Source: Branchiostoma floridae (lineage: Eukaryota; Chordata; Leptocardii; Amphioxiformes; Branchiostomatidae). From it: a stretch of DNA of 64,000 nt. The translations under genes and the position numbers were made by a program. The stretch covers positions 10,852,175 through 10,916,174 of the forward strand of contig NC_049982.1 of assembly GCF_000003815.2 (NCBI RefSeq), given 5' to 3'. Under the pieces are notes generated by a model, which saw nothing but the letters and a program-made list of their open reading frames with translations, made no database searches and was not told the DNA's origin. Positions 38,101 through 50,500 of this stretch are shown piece by piece. Position 1 is the stretch's first letter. Each line of letters begins with the position of its first letter.

Positions 38101-41100
38101 TGGACCCTTTCCCAGAATTCCTTACAGTATCCTTTTCTATCCCTGGTCAGCATCTGTCTCAGGATATGCTGCTGTGCGGCTTCCTCACTGGGTTTCTCTA
38201 CAATGTCAAACACATCATAGTCTCCTTGTCATCTAGTTTCTTTTTCAAATCTACTACTGATAGGTGTAAAACAGACAATAATACAACGACCTTGACCCGG
38301 CAAGCTGCGTACCTTCATTGACAGCTTGTTGGGCCGATGGCTCCACGGTGTTGGGTGTGACTGCTTCTTCACCCTGGTCTTGCCCTGCCAGACACAGCTT
38401 AGTTAGGACATGTAGGAGGGGTTTGCAATCTTACAAGTAAGAAGTTTTTTATTCTAATACTTTTTCTTTTTAACTTGTTCAAGCATTATTACATATGTTT
38501 ATTCTCTGTTAGTTCAACCACCTGATTCTGCAAATGTCAGTGCATTACAATTTAATTATGTAAATTGAAGTTTTGAGACCAAGTGTTTTGTGAGTGATAG
38601 AATTTGACCTTCATAATGTTTACTTCTGGTGTTATTCAAGTTCACACGAGCTCTTTGAATCAACAAGATAACTCACCTGTCACATCTGATGGTTCCTCCT
38701 CCCTATGTTCTGTCTTGATGATAACTGGGGAGCGCTGCTGGTGTGTGCTGTGGTCATGACCTTGCCTATTCTCTGGGGCCACCCCATAACCCTCCTCCGG
38801 GCCCTCTGGTCTCTCAACCTTGACCCGTACATCTGTCATCGCGGGTGTGTGTTCCTGGACCGGGGCACTGGGCGGGTCCTCGGGTCGACTGCTTACAGGT
38901 CTGTCCTGTGGGACGCCTCTGAGGTCGTACACCTGCTGTCCTGGTGACGGGCCGCTAGGCGGCGCTGTCGGCACGGCGAGCCTGTAGATGGGCGGCACGG
39001 GGAGCGTCCGGAGGTTTGGATCACTTGTGGAGTTGGGCGGGAAGACGGGTCTTGGGGGTTGGTCAACGGACACCGGGTGTTCCCCACTTGTAGGCACTTG
39101 TTCGGGTCCTCGGTCCCTCTCTTGCCGGGAATATTGAGGGAAAACAGGAACTGGAAGACGGTGCCTGGCAACCATCTCGTGTAGAGGTTTGCCGTCTGGT
39201 CCCAGGATCTGCGCGGGGAGCGGCAAGCGCATGTAGGGGAAGAGAGGCGGTCGCCGTGCTCTGAGCTGCTCAATGGTGCTGTGTAAGAGTGGCAGCCTGG
39301 CATCTCCACGGATTAGGTGTGGTCCCAGGGCAGTATGGCCTGGTGGGACGGCTGGGGGCATGTTTCCATCCCGAGTTTGTGTGTGACTTGGCTCCGATGC
39401 TTTGCTCGTATCGGACACAGCGGACTTCAGACCGTCGACACCGGCAGTTTCCTGTGTCTGCGTTGATTGTGCATTTGACTCTTTCTTCTCCTGATGATCG
39501 GTGGTTGACGCCTGTTGCTGTGCCCCATTCTGCGAGGAGCGCGTGACTGGCCTCTGTGCTATTGACGCAGGTGTGCTGGTAGGGGTTGTTCCCTGTTGTG
39601 CAGGCAACGCGTGCAACGGTGGTCCATGCAGCTGTTGAAGGACGGCTGCCTCCCCAACCACTGGACCGGTATGAGCGGGAGGTCGGACAAAAGAACCCCC
39701 TTGCAAATGAGCCTGAAACTGTACCTGATCGAACGGTCGGATGACCCGACCAGGCTCTGCGTACACCATGTATCTTCTCTCAGCCCTCAGACTTTCTTCG
39801 TTGATGGACCTGTCGTAGAGTTTCATTCTGCGCGCGTCCCTCTCCCTCAGCTTGGCAAGCTCTCTTTCTATCTCAGGGCATGGAATAAAGATGTTCTCTC
39901 CGACTCTGGGAGTCTTCTCTCCTGGCAAACTTGGAGGTGACATCATCCGTCCTTGAACTTCAACTCCCTCCACAGTGGGCCCGACCCTGATGACCTTGGC
40001 AGCGCGCTGATCGTGGTTGATGGGATTGGCAGTCTCCCTGACGACAGCATCTACACTCCATCTTCTCTTGGGGTGCCTCGACATCGGATCTGTCTTGTGA
40101 CCTTGGACTGAAGCTGGGTCCTGGTTTGTCGATTTTTTCTGGTCTTCTTCGCATCGGGCTGAGTTTGGCACGACGGGTGCCACCATAGGCCGCTGTATGA
40201 CCGCCTCATGGCCACTGCTACTATCTGTCAACGTTGTTTGTGACCCTGTAGTGATGACACTGGTGGGACTATCCTCGATCTTCGTGAGCTCCGGCATGGT
40301 CGGGCTTCCTGTCGTGCCAACGGGTTCGTCCTGAACTTGTAACTCTGGCGCCGACAGCACAGAGGGCAGCAGCTTGTCGTGCTGTTCTTTCAGTCTGTGA
40401 AGCTGTGCCGAGGCCGTGCGGACTATCTCTGAACTACCGGTCGGACTGCATGACGAGGTCACGAGTTTCTCGACTTCACTCGGCTTGTCCGTCTCCGTTT
40501 CCGACTTCTGGGAAGCCACAGGTTGGGTAGGGACGGGGTCCCCTGAGTCCAAGAGCCTCGTTATGGTGGCCCCCGGGGACGACACGGTGATCTGAGGGGA
40601 CGGGTTGGTGGATGGAGGGGTGGGGTAGCACATAGGGGCGTTACGGGGTTGGCTGATTGGAATGTTGTTCCTCGCTAAGTGCTCGTAGCCTGGAGGAAAT
40701 GTGGAAATGAGGAACAGTGCGTATTTTAATCACACTGACGACAAACGTATCGTAAAAGTACAAGAATACTGTATAGTATCAACGAACCACACACAAACAT
40801 TGGCCTTCTCTCAGTTTGACGTTTTTATGAAATTGTGCAATTAAGCGTAAAAGCAAAGGTACGCCATTTCCGGGTGAAAAAAACGTCAATTCCGGTCTAC
40901 CCACCTTGCAGTAAGTTGTGCAACAGGTTGTAGAGGACGTCACCGGCGAACGGGACGCGGTCGGTGAACCCTTCCTTCCCGAGCAGGCTCAGAGCCTTGC
41001 CGTTCATGCCGAACCTCTGTTCATCCACGCCGGTCAGAGAGAACTCGTCCACCGCCCAGCGAACCCAGGTCAACACGTCGGCCTTGGTCCACTGGTACGG

Positions 41101-44100
41101 GTGGATACCGGCTGGAAAAGACAGGGATAGATTCATGTCAGATTCTTACTTACATGTACGGATCTGGGGCAGGAGGGCTATTGATATTCCAAAAATAAAA
41201 ATTTCTGTCGTTCTGTCGTTAATTCTTCCGGCAGATCACGCTAAGGTCAATGACCTATTTTTCAGGTGCCCCTGGCTAGCTTTACAGGGGTATTACAGAG
41301 GACTAGCAAAATTGCATAAACCAAAGTACGAAAACTAATAGTCTAGCGAACTACTAGTAACCCAACTATGGGACTTTCTTCATATATTTAAGATTTAACA
41401 ACGAACGCGTCACCTTCACGTCGTTTCTCTTGTTTGATAAGTTGTTGAAATGAAGACCAGGAAGACTACCTGTGTGCCCTCGGGTAAAGTGTCAAATTAA
41501 GGAAAATTTGATACAGAGATGAGGGGAACACGTCAGACGAGATAGCCACTTACCCAGCGGCATGGGTTTGTTGTGTTGCCATGCAGGCATGATGATTCTG
41601 GACACGGGAGGTGACGTCACCGTGGGTCGCGTCAGCTGTGCCTGGGAACGAGGGTCGGGGTGCCTCGGGTTGTGGGGTGGGAAGGGCTGCTGTACCCCGG
41701 ATGTAGGGAACGGTTGGGAGGGGGCATCGTTGTGGGCCAGCATAGGGTGGTTAAAGCCGAGGTACTGAAGAGGCACTCCGATGTCCCGCGCTATTTCCTG
41801 TACGGAAACAAAAGGCGAATCAACGCATAACTCATGAGCGTGAAATTGATAATGCCTCATTCAAAGTGTGTAGAAATATGTCGCGATGGCGTAGCATGTT
41901 GGAAATGTGACTATCATTTCCCTGGGTGCAGTTCAGCCTTGTATACACGCTTTTGGAAGCCAGCTGCAGCTATCTGACATGATCACTCTTTGAATGAAGT
42001 CGGGTATGGATGGCCTTGGCTTTTGTCATCTATTTCCGTCGCCCAAAAACTAAGTTAAACGACAACCTATCCGAATAAGAAAAGGAGTGGAAGAGCATAT
42101 AACATCATACATGTTCAAAGAAATCTAGTCCGGTCTCTTGTACAAGTTAGATTTTTTCAGAGCCGTTGGGCACAGCCACTCACAGGTATGGGGCCGCAAA
42201 ACGTTAGACGTCGCAAAATCGTGTCGTAGCAGCAACGGCAAATGCACTACAAGTTGTTATTCCACAAAAGCGCCACAAACCACGTTTCAATCCATTTTCT
42301 GAACCCTGCATTTCCGCGTGTACCGTTACCTGAGTGTTCTATATTGTGAGCCTGTGTTTAATGTGCTCTATTTCCGGGTCAATCCCGTTAAGCGTGGCCG
42401 GGGAGGACCCTGCCCTGCCTGATGTTTACATGTCAGCCCAGCACGTGCTGGCTGGGGCGACACGGAAACAAATCTGGGAAAAAAACATTGCTGGTGTCGA
42501 TAGAGTTCAAACACACAAAGGGGGGCAAATGCGGGGAATTTAAGGGTCTTTCCCTGCATGCAGCCACACGTTTGTACAGCGCCATGCATGCACGTTGCCT
42601 TAGTTTAAGGGCGAATATTGGCATATACAGAAAGGGCCATATTGTATATAGTTAGTTATTCCGATTCGGAGGATGACAAAACATTATACATGTACAATCA
42701 GGCATATACCTATTGATTGTAATTTCATAATGACGATTATGATTTCTTATCTTGCAATCAAACACTTTGACAGCTCTGCCCCCGCGTAGGAAACACCTAT
42801 CAAATTTACGACCAGTGACTGCTCACAAACATAAGACCAATCCTTTTGTCAATTTAGCAGGTTACATTTTGAAGAACGCAGATTATTATAGTTCGAATGT
42901 TAGAACAGCATCATTCCAAGGTCAACAGCCCGGAATGTATTTCTTTCTGCTCTGAACTATCTTGTGCAATTTTATAGTCAAATTTCCTTTTTTTCGAGTT
43001 TCATACACTGGGTATGAAATTGAAGCCCCCACGATGAGACTCGGTAATGTCATCAAATGTATCGATTTGATATAAACAACTAAATGAAAAGACTAAGTGA
43101 GGTTACGAAAATCAACACGCATGAGCGACTGAGGTGATTGTTTCTAGACGGTGTCAAAGGTCGCCAGGTAACAAGTCAGTAGGTTTTAAAGAGCGAACAT
43201 CCTTCTCAACCTAACAATGCCTTGCATTTAAATCATATTTAGTTTTGCAATGCATAGCATTACTGTAATTCTTTGTTCTCTCACTCTACTTTTAATTTCA
43301 GTCTGCAAAGATGATCATTTTCTGTAGGGAAGTTATCATTCCCTGATACCACCATATCCACCTCGCCTTGACACTATGGGCTACTACAACTTGAATTATA
43401 CGAATTACTTCATAGATGTACTTAGTCATTATCACACCTACTTCCACAGAACATACTAATAAAGGTACACCAAATAAGCAACTGGAAATGATTTTTGGAA
43501 ACAGATTTTTCAGGTAGCAACCACCTTTTGTCAGTGACACTGAGCTGATCTATCGAAGAACAGGTTTCATACCCCAACTATGAATTGATATGCAAAGGAG
43601 TTGAGAACAAATTTTAAATAGTCCAGTAGGAAACAAAAGCAAGACAAAGTCAAGACAACATCCAGGAGCTAATGTTGTCTTGTAGGGGTGAAAATGCCAC
43701 TAGTTCGCTAACATATTAAAACCATTGGATCCCAATCCTGATTTTTTCATTCTGCAAAATTGCAGATTGTTTAATTTTTCTTCTGCAATCATGAAAATCC
43801 TTCTGCAAATTGCAGATTGCAGATGGGTATTTCTAACCTTAAAATTGAATTCACAGTTTTTTTTTCCTGGGAATTGCCATGCATAGTTGGGAAACAGCAT
43901 CAGCTTCATGTGATTATTGCCAGTAGCTAATTATATGTAATCCAGGGGGTACAAAACATAGAACATGTTGAACATGTGTTGACCACAGAACACGTTTTGA
44001 TATAACAACCCGGAACTCAGTGATGACACTCAAGATAAGAAAGAAAGAACCCCGTCCTACCTGTGGAATGTGAGCGCCAGAGTGCACGGAGTAGATGACG

Positions 44101-44240
44101 GGCCCAGGTGGAGGTTGCCCCGAGGACTCGTGCCCGCCGCCCGCCCCTGCCATACGGACTGTAGTGGGGAAGCGGAAGATCTGCATGAGTGCGCCATTCC
44201 CCCCGGAAGGTTTCGTCGGTTCGCTCGCAAATATCGACAT
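35181..44240 (-). CDS. ETS-family transcriptional repressor, TEL/Yan (ETV6/7) type
   Basis: Nine coding exons, about 1360 residues. The PNT (SAM-like) domain, about residues 142-210, has [19 protein letters not shown] and [14 protein letters not shown], and ends [15 protein letters not shown], strongly TEL/Yan-like; in that class PNT domains polymerise on DNA. The ETS domain, about 962-1048, has [32 protein letters not shown] and the recognition helix [13 protein letters not shown] with both invariant arginines. Between them lie about 670 Pro/Ser/Thr-rich residues from one exon, with two SUMO consensus sites (VKVE, IKTE), and an AT-hook-like [11 protein letters not shown] about 30 residues before the ETS domain. 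The C-terminus [10 protein letters not shown] fits a PxDLS-type CtBP-binding motif. All these points suggest a nuclear repressor. It is about three times as long as vertebrate ETV6. Confidence 0.92.
36321..36399. repeat. foldback repeat in ETS gene intron
   Basis: Left arm 36321-36353 (cagacgtttcaggtag and onward) and right arm 36367-36399 (ending ctacctgaaagtctg) are imperfect inverted copies. It lies between the last two coding exons. Confidence 0.75.
37831..37908. repeat. interspersed hairpin repeat, copy 1
   Basis: The ends tagcctggtatcc (37832-37844) and ggataccaggcta (37895-37907) are perfect inverted repeats. The interior gacagaagagtcttgggag...ataata matches the second copy at 50441-50500. 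It lies in an intron of the ETS gene. Confidence 0.85.
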
Positions 44241-46590
44241 CAACAATTGCAACAAAACACAGAAACTGAACAGCCTGTCCTTACTTACTTACAGATTACA
44301 CCAGATATCTATAAAACGTCGTTGCGACTTTACAGATAGACATGTAGGTGTGTACACTACACGAGGGGCGGAAAAACAACTACGTTTAATTGTTAACCTC
44401 AAATCATCTCAGGTGGGGCCGACTGTAGCCGGAAGGCCTGGCTAGGACGAGACCAACAAGAGTCTGACCACGTCAAAAGTTAAAAGTTATTGTGTGCTTA
44501 TCGATCATATGGGACTTGAAGTTTTGCATCGGAATACATAAAATGATAATTTGCTTTGTTATCTACGGGAAACAATTATCTGGCGGAGCTAGGAATCATT
44601 TTCGTTTAGCGCCGATACAGAAGACTACTGCTTGTCATGTTTGGTACATTCCAATGTTTGATGTGCGGTGTTAAGAGGTCGTGTAGAAAATGTGATAATT
44701 GCTCGTCTTTGACGTACGTCGAAAACTGACAAAAGCGTGTATGCGCAGGCGACCACTCCACCAGTTATAATGTACATTCGTCAGGGATGTAAAACTCATA
44801 TCACGAACCGATCATACGACATTTATATATACTTTACCCCGCATTTTTTTCGACGGAGTCTTCCATCGAAATTTAATAACATCTAATGGTGGTTAATGGA
44901 TATATCACTCCGCAGTACTTCGCAGCTACCAAACCATTGGAATCCCGTGGCCACATTTCCTAGAAGGGGATGTCGTCACTATTACGGAAGTGGCAAAGTT
45001 GAAGAATTGGAATAAAAATCCCAACTTCTGCGGTTAGAAAAATGTTAAGTCCAGTCATTACACAGGGTGGATATCTTAATTAACGAAAGCCGAGTCTTCG
45101 TGCAAACAGCAATGGGATAGTTACATTGAGAGAGAAATCGGAGCTTACGAATTCCCGATTCCATTTCAGAAAGAAACACAATAAAGTTATTCTTCCCAAA
45201 TATCTTGTTTCTCCTTGACCAAACTGCCGAATTGTCTTTTACGTAGGCCCTCGCCTGACACCCGTCAGTGTCGCCATGGCAACACTTCCGCCTGAGGCCA
45301 TGTGGCGGTAAATGATACCTCAGCACGCGATGGATATCCGCCACACGTCAGGCAGCCGTACGGGGAAGGAAAGGAAAAATCTTTTTCACGACCGATGACT
45401 GACGTGAACACTGTTTGTTATTTACTTCACGGAAGTATGAAAATAATAGCCGAAACCATTGTTGCACAATAGTGTAATAAATCATGATAGAAGAAGCACA
45501 TTTCAACAGATTGCTTCTCCCCCTTTGTCGTTTTCGAATTCGCCTTTATGACATTAGTCTATTCACAACCAGCGAATGGTAAACCAGCGATGTAGGAATT
45601 TAAGCACACTTTCACCAGTGTACACGTAAGATCAGAAATATTTGTATGAAAAATAGCAACTGATTGCAAGCACTGCTTTAAGACATTTTTTTTGCCACAA
45701 CAACTGAGCACGATATGGTGAAACAGCTCACAATGTCCTTGATAGGTCTTAAGGACGAGCTCTGTTTATTTTCTGCAGTAAATGAACAAATCAACAAAAA
45801 CAACTACAACAGCCGAAGTGATTTATTTCTTCACGGCATGACTGATACCTTATGGCGTGACTGATATGATAACTTTAATGATTTCTGCTGGTTAACCTGT
45901 GAACTTCTGCTCTCTGCTAACAAAGGGAGGCCATTATCTGTCCCCTTCATACTGTATCTAATAATGACGGTGCCCGAGGGAGATACAATTCAAACGCGAC
46001 GGACCGCGCTCGAGAAAAAGTACATTTACACGCGCACACATAGGTTGAAGTGAGGACAACGCGAGTGAGCCGCCGGACAGTATAGAGAGGCCTGGATGAT
46101 GATAAAATGGCCTATGGATGTAGACTCCAAACTCTAGTTACTTTGTGGGTTATAGGGGACCAAAATATCACCGAGTCTGTAGGTCTTGTCATTATCATAA
46201 TTGCTGAATACATCGCCTTGGGCAAATCAAGAGCTTTCCATAGCATAGCTGTATGTACCCCTGTTCTCGCCGGTTCATTTTGAGACAATAGTCGACTTGC
46301 ATTTGAGTTCCCCATTTACCATATCGAAACGTACATGGACGTATTCAACTACAAGATAGAAATTCATGAATACATAAATAAATCTTACGTTTTCTGATGG
46401 GAACACAGCAAATTGTCACATCACATATAACGAAGAACAGAGGTGCAATACAACTATGCTGTAAATACTGTTAATACACACTGTCAAGGTGTTCCACTAA
46501 TGCATTGTACACACTCCCGAACCTGACTGGTTACAAGCGTTCGGGTCAGTGCAACAGAGGAGACGATGTACATGTAGTCGTACAATTCAA

Positions 46591-46704
46591 TTATTCTCAA
46601 AGCAGAGGTTGGGTCGCGGACATAGTAGTGGTCGGGATTTTTACTGACTCGCTTAAATCCCGATAACAACTATCTCCGCGACCCAACCTCTGCTTGGAGA
46701 ATAA
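46591..46704. mobile_element. hairpin MITE-like element, 114 bp
   Basis: 30-bp arms at 46591-46620 and 46675-46704 match in inverted orientation at 29 of 30 positions (core gcagaggttgggtcgcgga). An inner stem (tagtggtcgggattt / aaatcccgataacaact) extends the fold. No target duplication is certain because the arms begin in AT-rich sequence (ttattctc). Confidence 0.8.
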
Positions 46705-46930
46705 AATTTAACAGCATTTAGTCTATGTCAGCTAAATATTGTCTGGCTTCTAGATTATCAGTGCGAAAGTAGAGGATACATGCTAAAGCGATGTCTACTA
46801 ATATATAGTCCGCGCATTCAGAACGACCCATGCTTATGACCATGACGTTGTGACTAGGCAGGACCATATGCGGCAGTACCAGACCATGCCGTTCTACGAC
46901 ATGCTTCCACGGTTTGTAGTCAGCTAGTAC

Positions 46931-46934
46931 CAAC

Positions 46935-46965
<31 letters not shown>

Positions 46966-47135
46966 CACACACACGCACACATACACACACACACACATAC
47001 TTACACACACACACATACACACAAACACACACACACAAACACGCACACATAAACACAAATATACGTCCACACATACGCTCGCACGCACATGCGCGCGCAA
47101 ACACGCACGTACACACGCACACACACTAACAAAAA
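46931..47135. repeat. CA microsatellite
   Basis: About 200 bp of interrupted ac/ca dinucleotides. All frames through it are open, giving false Cys/Val-rich proteins. Confidence 0.97.
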
Positions 47136-48184
47136 CACACCCACAAAGAAACGAACAAATTTCAGATTACTCTTGGACGCCAAACATGTAGCTTGGGGTT
47201 TACGCTTCAACAAAGATAGTAAACATAAGTGACCGTTCGATGGTCATGAACTGTAAAATTCTAAGAAGACTATTTTAAGCTTGAAAACACTCCCTCTACT
47301 CTGGAATGTCGTAGGTCCCACATTACCCGTTCAGAGGTGAGAGTTGTGACAAAAACCAGCACGGAAGCAGGTGCATGGGATAACAGGGAGGAACGCTTTC
47401 TGCTTTAAGGTCACTTTAGGTTATTCGATCTTGGCAAAGGAAATCGAGTGGCAAATCCAAGAAAGATTTTAGAAATAGTTAGTACTTGTCAATGGTCAAC
47501 TTAAACAGACTCCTGTGATGAATAGTGATAAAACCTACGACACCCTGCTTACTCAGCAAATACGGCAAAAAGAAAGCGGTGGCCACAAACTGTTCTTCTA
47601 TGGCGACTAGCCAGATGTGGAAAACGGGACGGCATCGTTCCAAAACGCGAAACTACGTCAAAGAGGTATCAAAGAGGGGAAAACGGCTTCATCAGCAGAT
47701 GGGAAAGCGCCTGTCCTGTTGACCAATCACAGAAGGCGACTTGACCCGTGAACACCTCTCTGCGAGGCGGGCTCAGGTGGTTCTGCCTCGACGTAAATAA
47801 CAAACCGTTCTGGGAAACACGACACCGGTCGCCATTATTACCTGGGACCACTTCCGTTCTTTCAGGGAGTCCAACGAAAACATCAACACTTTTGTCTGAG
47901 TCGTTTGGACTTGGAGAGCGACACCGAACGAACCGTGTATGGTGTCACAGTGGAGCATGTAGTCGAACTTGAAAAACACAGACCAGAAAAGTTTTGAAAT
48001 CATTCTGATTTGGACGACGTTACAACGTTAATGTTGATTGTTGCTTAATAAATCAATGGTAGGTTGAAGTTTCTAAATACACATGAATCGGGCATGATAT
48101 ACAATCGGTTCCCAGTATTCGACGAAAGCGACCTCTTCCGAAATGTGCGACTACGCCCCCCGTCTCACTCGGCCAAAACCTATT

Positions 48185-48240
48185 ACATGTAATAGTAGTT
48201 CCAACAGCTAGTACATGTAATAGTAGTTCCAACAGCTAGT
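48185..48240. repeat. 28-bp perfect tandem duplication
   Basis: Two identical abutting copies, 48185-48212 and 48213-48240. Confidence 0.93.
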
Positions 48241-48297
48241 ACAAATAATCTGCAAGGAACGTTACAGAGGTGTTGTGATTTATCACGGTGTTGGGTG

Positions 48298-48364
48298 AGA
48301 GGGGGGCGGGAGTGGGAGACAGAGAGGGTTAGGAAGGGAGAGAAAGGGAGGGAGAGAGAGATGG
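48298..48364. repeat. GA/G-rich purine tract
   Basis: About 65 bases almost entirely G and A on the + strand (gagaggg-type), able to form triplex or other non-B structure in principle. Confidence 0.8.
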
Positions 48365-50440
48365 AGAACCGACCCTGTCCTTATTAGGACAGGGTAGAAG
48401 ATATACATCTGATCTCGTAATGATGACCAGACGATTTAGGAAGAGGGAGGAAAACAGTTCAGACTTCAGTCTACGAACAATTATGACCACGTCAACTTTT
48501 TTGCTCGACTGCTACTCTGCTTCAGGATAACTGTGGTCGTGACCTGAGGTTTCTCTGAGCTGAGACTTGGAACGTATACAACTACAAGAATTGGCTCGCC
48601 TGTGGAAGAAACGGGCGGTTAAATCTCGAGTCATCCCTTCAAACCTTGAACATATGACGAGCAATCAATGCACACAATTTACAACCAAAGGCCGTTTTAA
48701 AAGGTACACTGTGTCCAGTGTTACCTGGTACTATTGCTCTACCATCCCAAGCTATTGTGATCAAAAGGGTAGTTTGAAGGCACCCTACCTCTGGGGATAG
48801 GAAGAGACGTTTGCAGCAATTCCAGACAGCTTGTGGTTCATGTAGAACTTCGGCCTGACAGGGTTTTGCTGTGTTTATGCTCTGCAGCCCGATCTGTGAC
48901 GGATCCCACAGTCTTACCGTAACCCGAGACTTTCTACCGGGATCTGCAAGTGTCACTCGAGGGGGAAGAGGGAGCATGAAGTGTTCAAGTGCTTTTCGTG
49001 CGTATTTGTTGACTGTAACGACGTAGTAACTAACAGTGAGTATGATATTTAATAGGGTGAAAATGATCCTTAAATTGTGCACAGACGATATTTTTACCAC
49101 ACAATGGTTAACGGAAATATTGCTTTTTGAATATGACCCCTCCTTAGCTAATGTGATGGTCCTTTTCTTAAAGTCAGCGTTCATATCATATTTCAGGGAG
49201 TAAACACAGGGGTTTTCGGGGGCCCGGTCTTTGTCATAAATGCAACGTACATGCGTCTAACAATTTTTCCCCCTTAACAATGGTTTACCTAGATTCAGCA
49301 TTTGTTTTAGACATCGCCACATATTCTGGAATACTACTCTTCGGCATTGAAGGCTTTCTTCGTCGGTTTCAGAAACCCTACGATGAGCCACATATCTCCT
49401 AGTTACCAGGCGGAACTGGCACTGCTCCAAAGCTAACAGTGGAAGAATGCGGCCCGCTTCCGCTTGTACTAGGCACAAGCTGCTGACCCCGCACGGGAAA
49501 CGGGAAGCACACGGGCGTCCGGAGGGCGCTTGGGCGGTCCTCATCAATACAGATACACAGTTGGACAAGAGAAAACGATTCCTCATAATGTATATCAGCA
49601 TAGATGCCCAAGAAAATATGTCTCATTTTCCTATACGTAAAACAGAATTCAGTCACTGTGGCCTACATATGGCGACATTCTACACGCCAACATAAAGTGG
49701 GGTACGGTCACGGTAGGTATTGAGGATTTGGAAAGTGGTTTGTGGGTGTATCATAATCCCACGGAGGTAACACTGAATACACAGGTGAAACTCGGGAAGT
49801 CCCCCTTTTCAACCTCCTTGCCTGAAGTAGTCTACTCGGAAAACGGACATCTTTGGGGCTGAGTCACTGTCTGTGATCACGTTCGTATTGTTTGAGTTGC
49901 TATTGACGTCTTGTTTGAAGAGGATGGACTTGACATTAAGGGGGATAAAATATTGTATTTGTCTACAGAGGCGTGACTGTGAGTCACTTAGATGTTTTGG
50001 TAAAGAGGGAGAGGTTTATATACAATACAGGCATTGTTCCCTGTAATTGGCCCGAGTAGAGCTGCGTACGTAGATATATTTTGTATCGATATACTTTCGA
50101 TCTGGTCTACTAGCATCTTGAAACTTAGACGGAATATAAGAAATTCGGATTTAGAAGAAGGACTGAGTGCGGGGTTAGTCCCGTTTCATCTTTCATCAAC
50201 CGCGACTTATATTACGTCCATGCTTGAAAGTATGATAAAGTGTGAAATATATTTTGGAGCGATGGGGAGGGGTTCTAAAGACCGGGGCTCTTTTTCTATC
50301 AAATCTGCTCATACGAGAAAACTAAGTTAGCTTTTTCTTGCGGTTCGTATTTTCTATTTTCTTTCCTCTGACTCCTTTTACAAACAGTTCCTCTCCCGGT
50401 ACATTCGTACGGGTTACTCCTTGTGATAGCGAGTAGTTAC

Positions 50441-50500
50441 GGTATTTGCGGAGAAGACAGAAGAGACTCGGGAGCCATAATACGGCTGGATACCAGGCTA
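50441..50500. repeat. interspersed hairpin repeat, copy 2 (truncated)
   Basis: Matches 37851-37907 in order (gacagaagag, gggag, ataata, ggctggataccaggcta) with scattered differences; the left end (tagcctggtatcc) is degraded to ggtatttgcgg. Confidence 0.75.

Larger units (their letters stand above)
35181..44240 (-). other. exon map of the ETS gene
   Basis: Coding exons in transcript order: 44061-44240 (ATG at 44238-44240), 41554-41797, 40905-41111 (PNT), 38677-40689 (2013 nt), 38313-38384, 37376-37543 (AT-hook), 36841-36967 (ETS 1), 36457-36576 (ETS 2), 35181-36132 (ETS end, tail, TGA at 35181-35183). Sum 4083 nt with phases matched throughout. The frame is open upstream of the chosen ATG with no earlier ATG in the exon, so a 5' coding exon cannot be excluded. 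Confidence 0.85.

Noticed and set aside
46718-47213. Cys/Val-rich frames on the minus strand
   Set aside because: They are translations of the CA microsatellite.
48639-49184. 181-codon minus-strand frame
   Set aside because: No recognised motif, amino-acid composition looks random, and no splice partner or promoter was seen.
49257-49656. Overlapping minus-strand frames of 114 and 85 codons
   Set aside because: Two different frames open over the same bases with no coding character in either.
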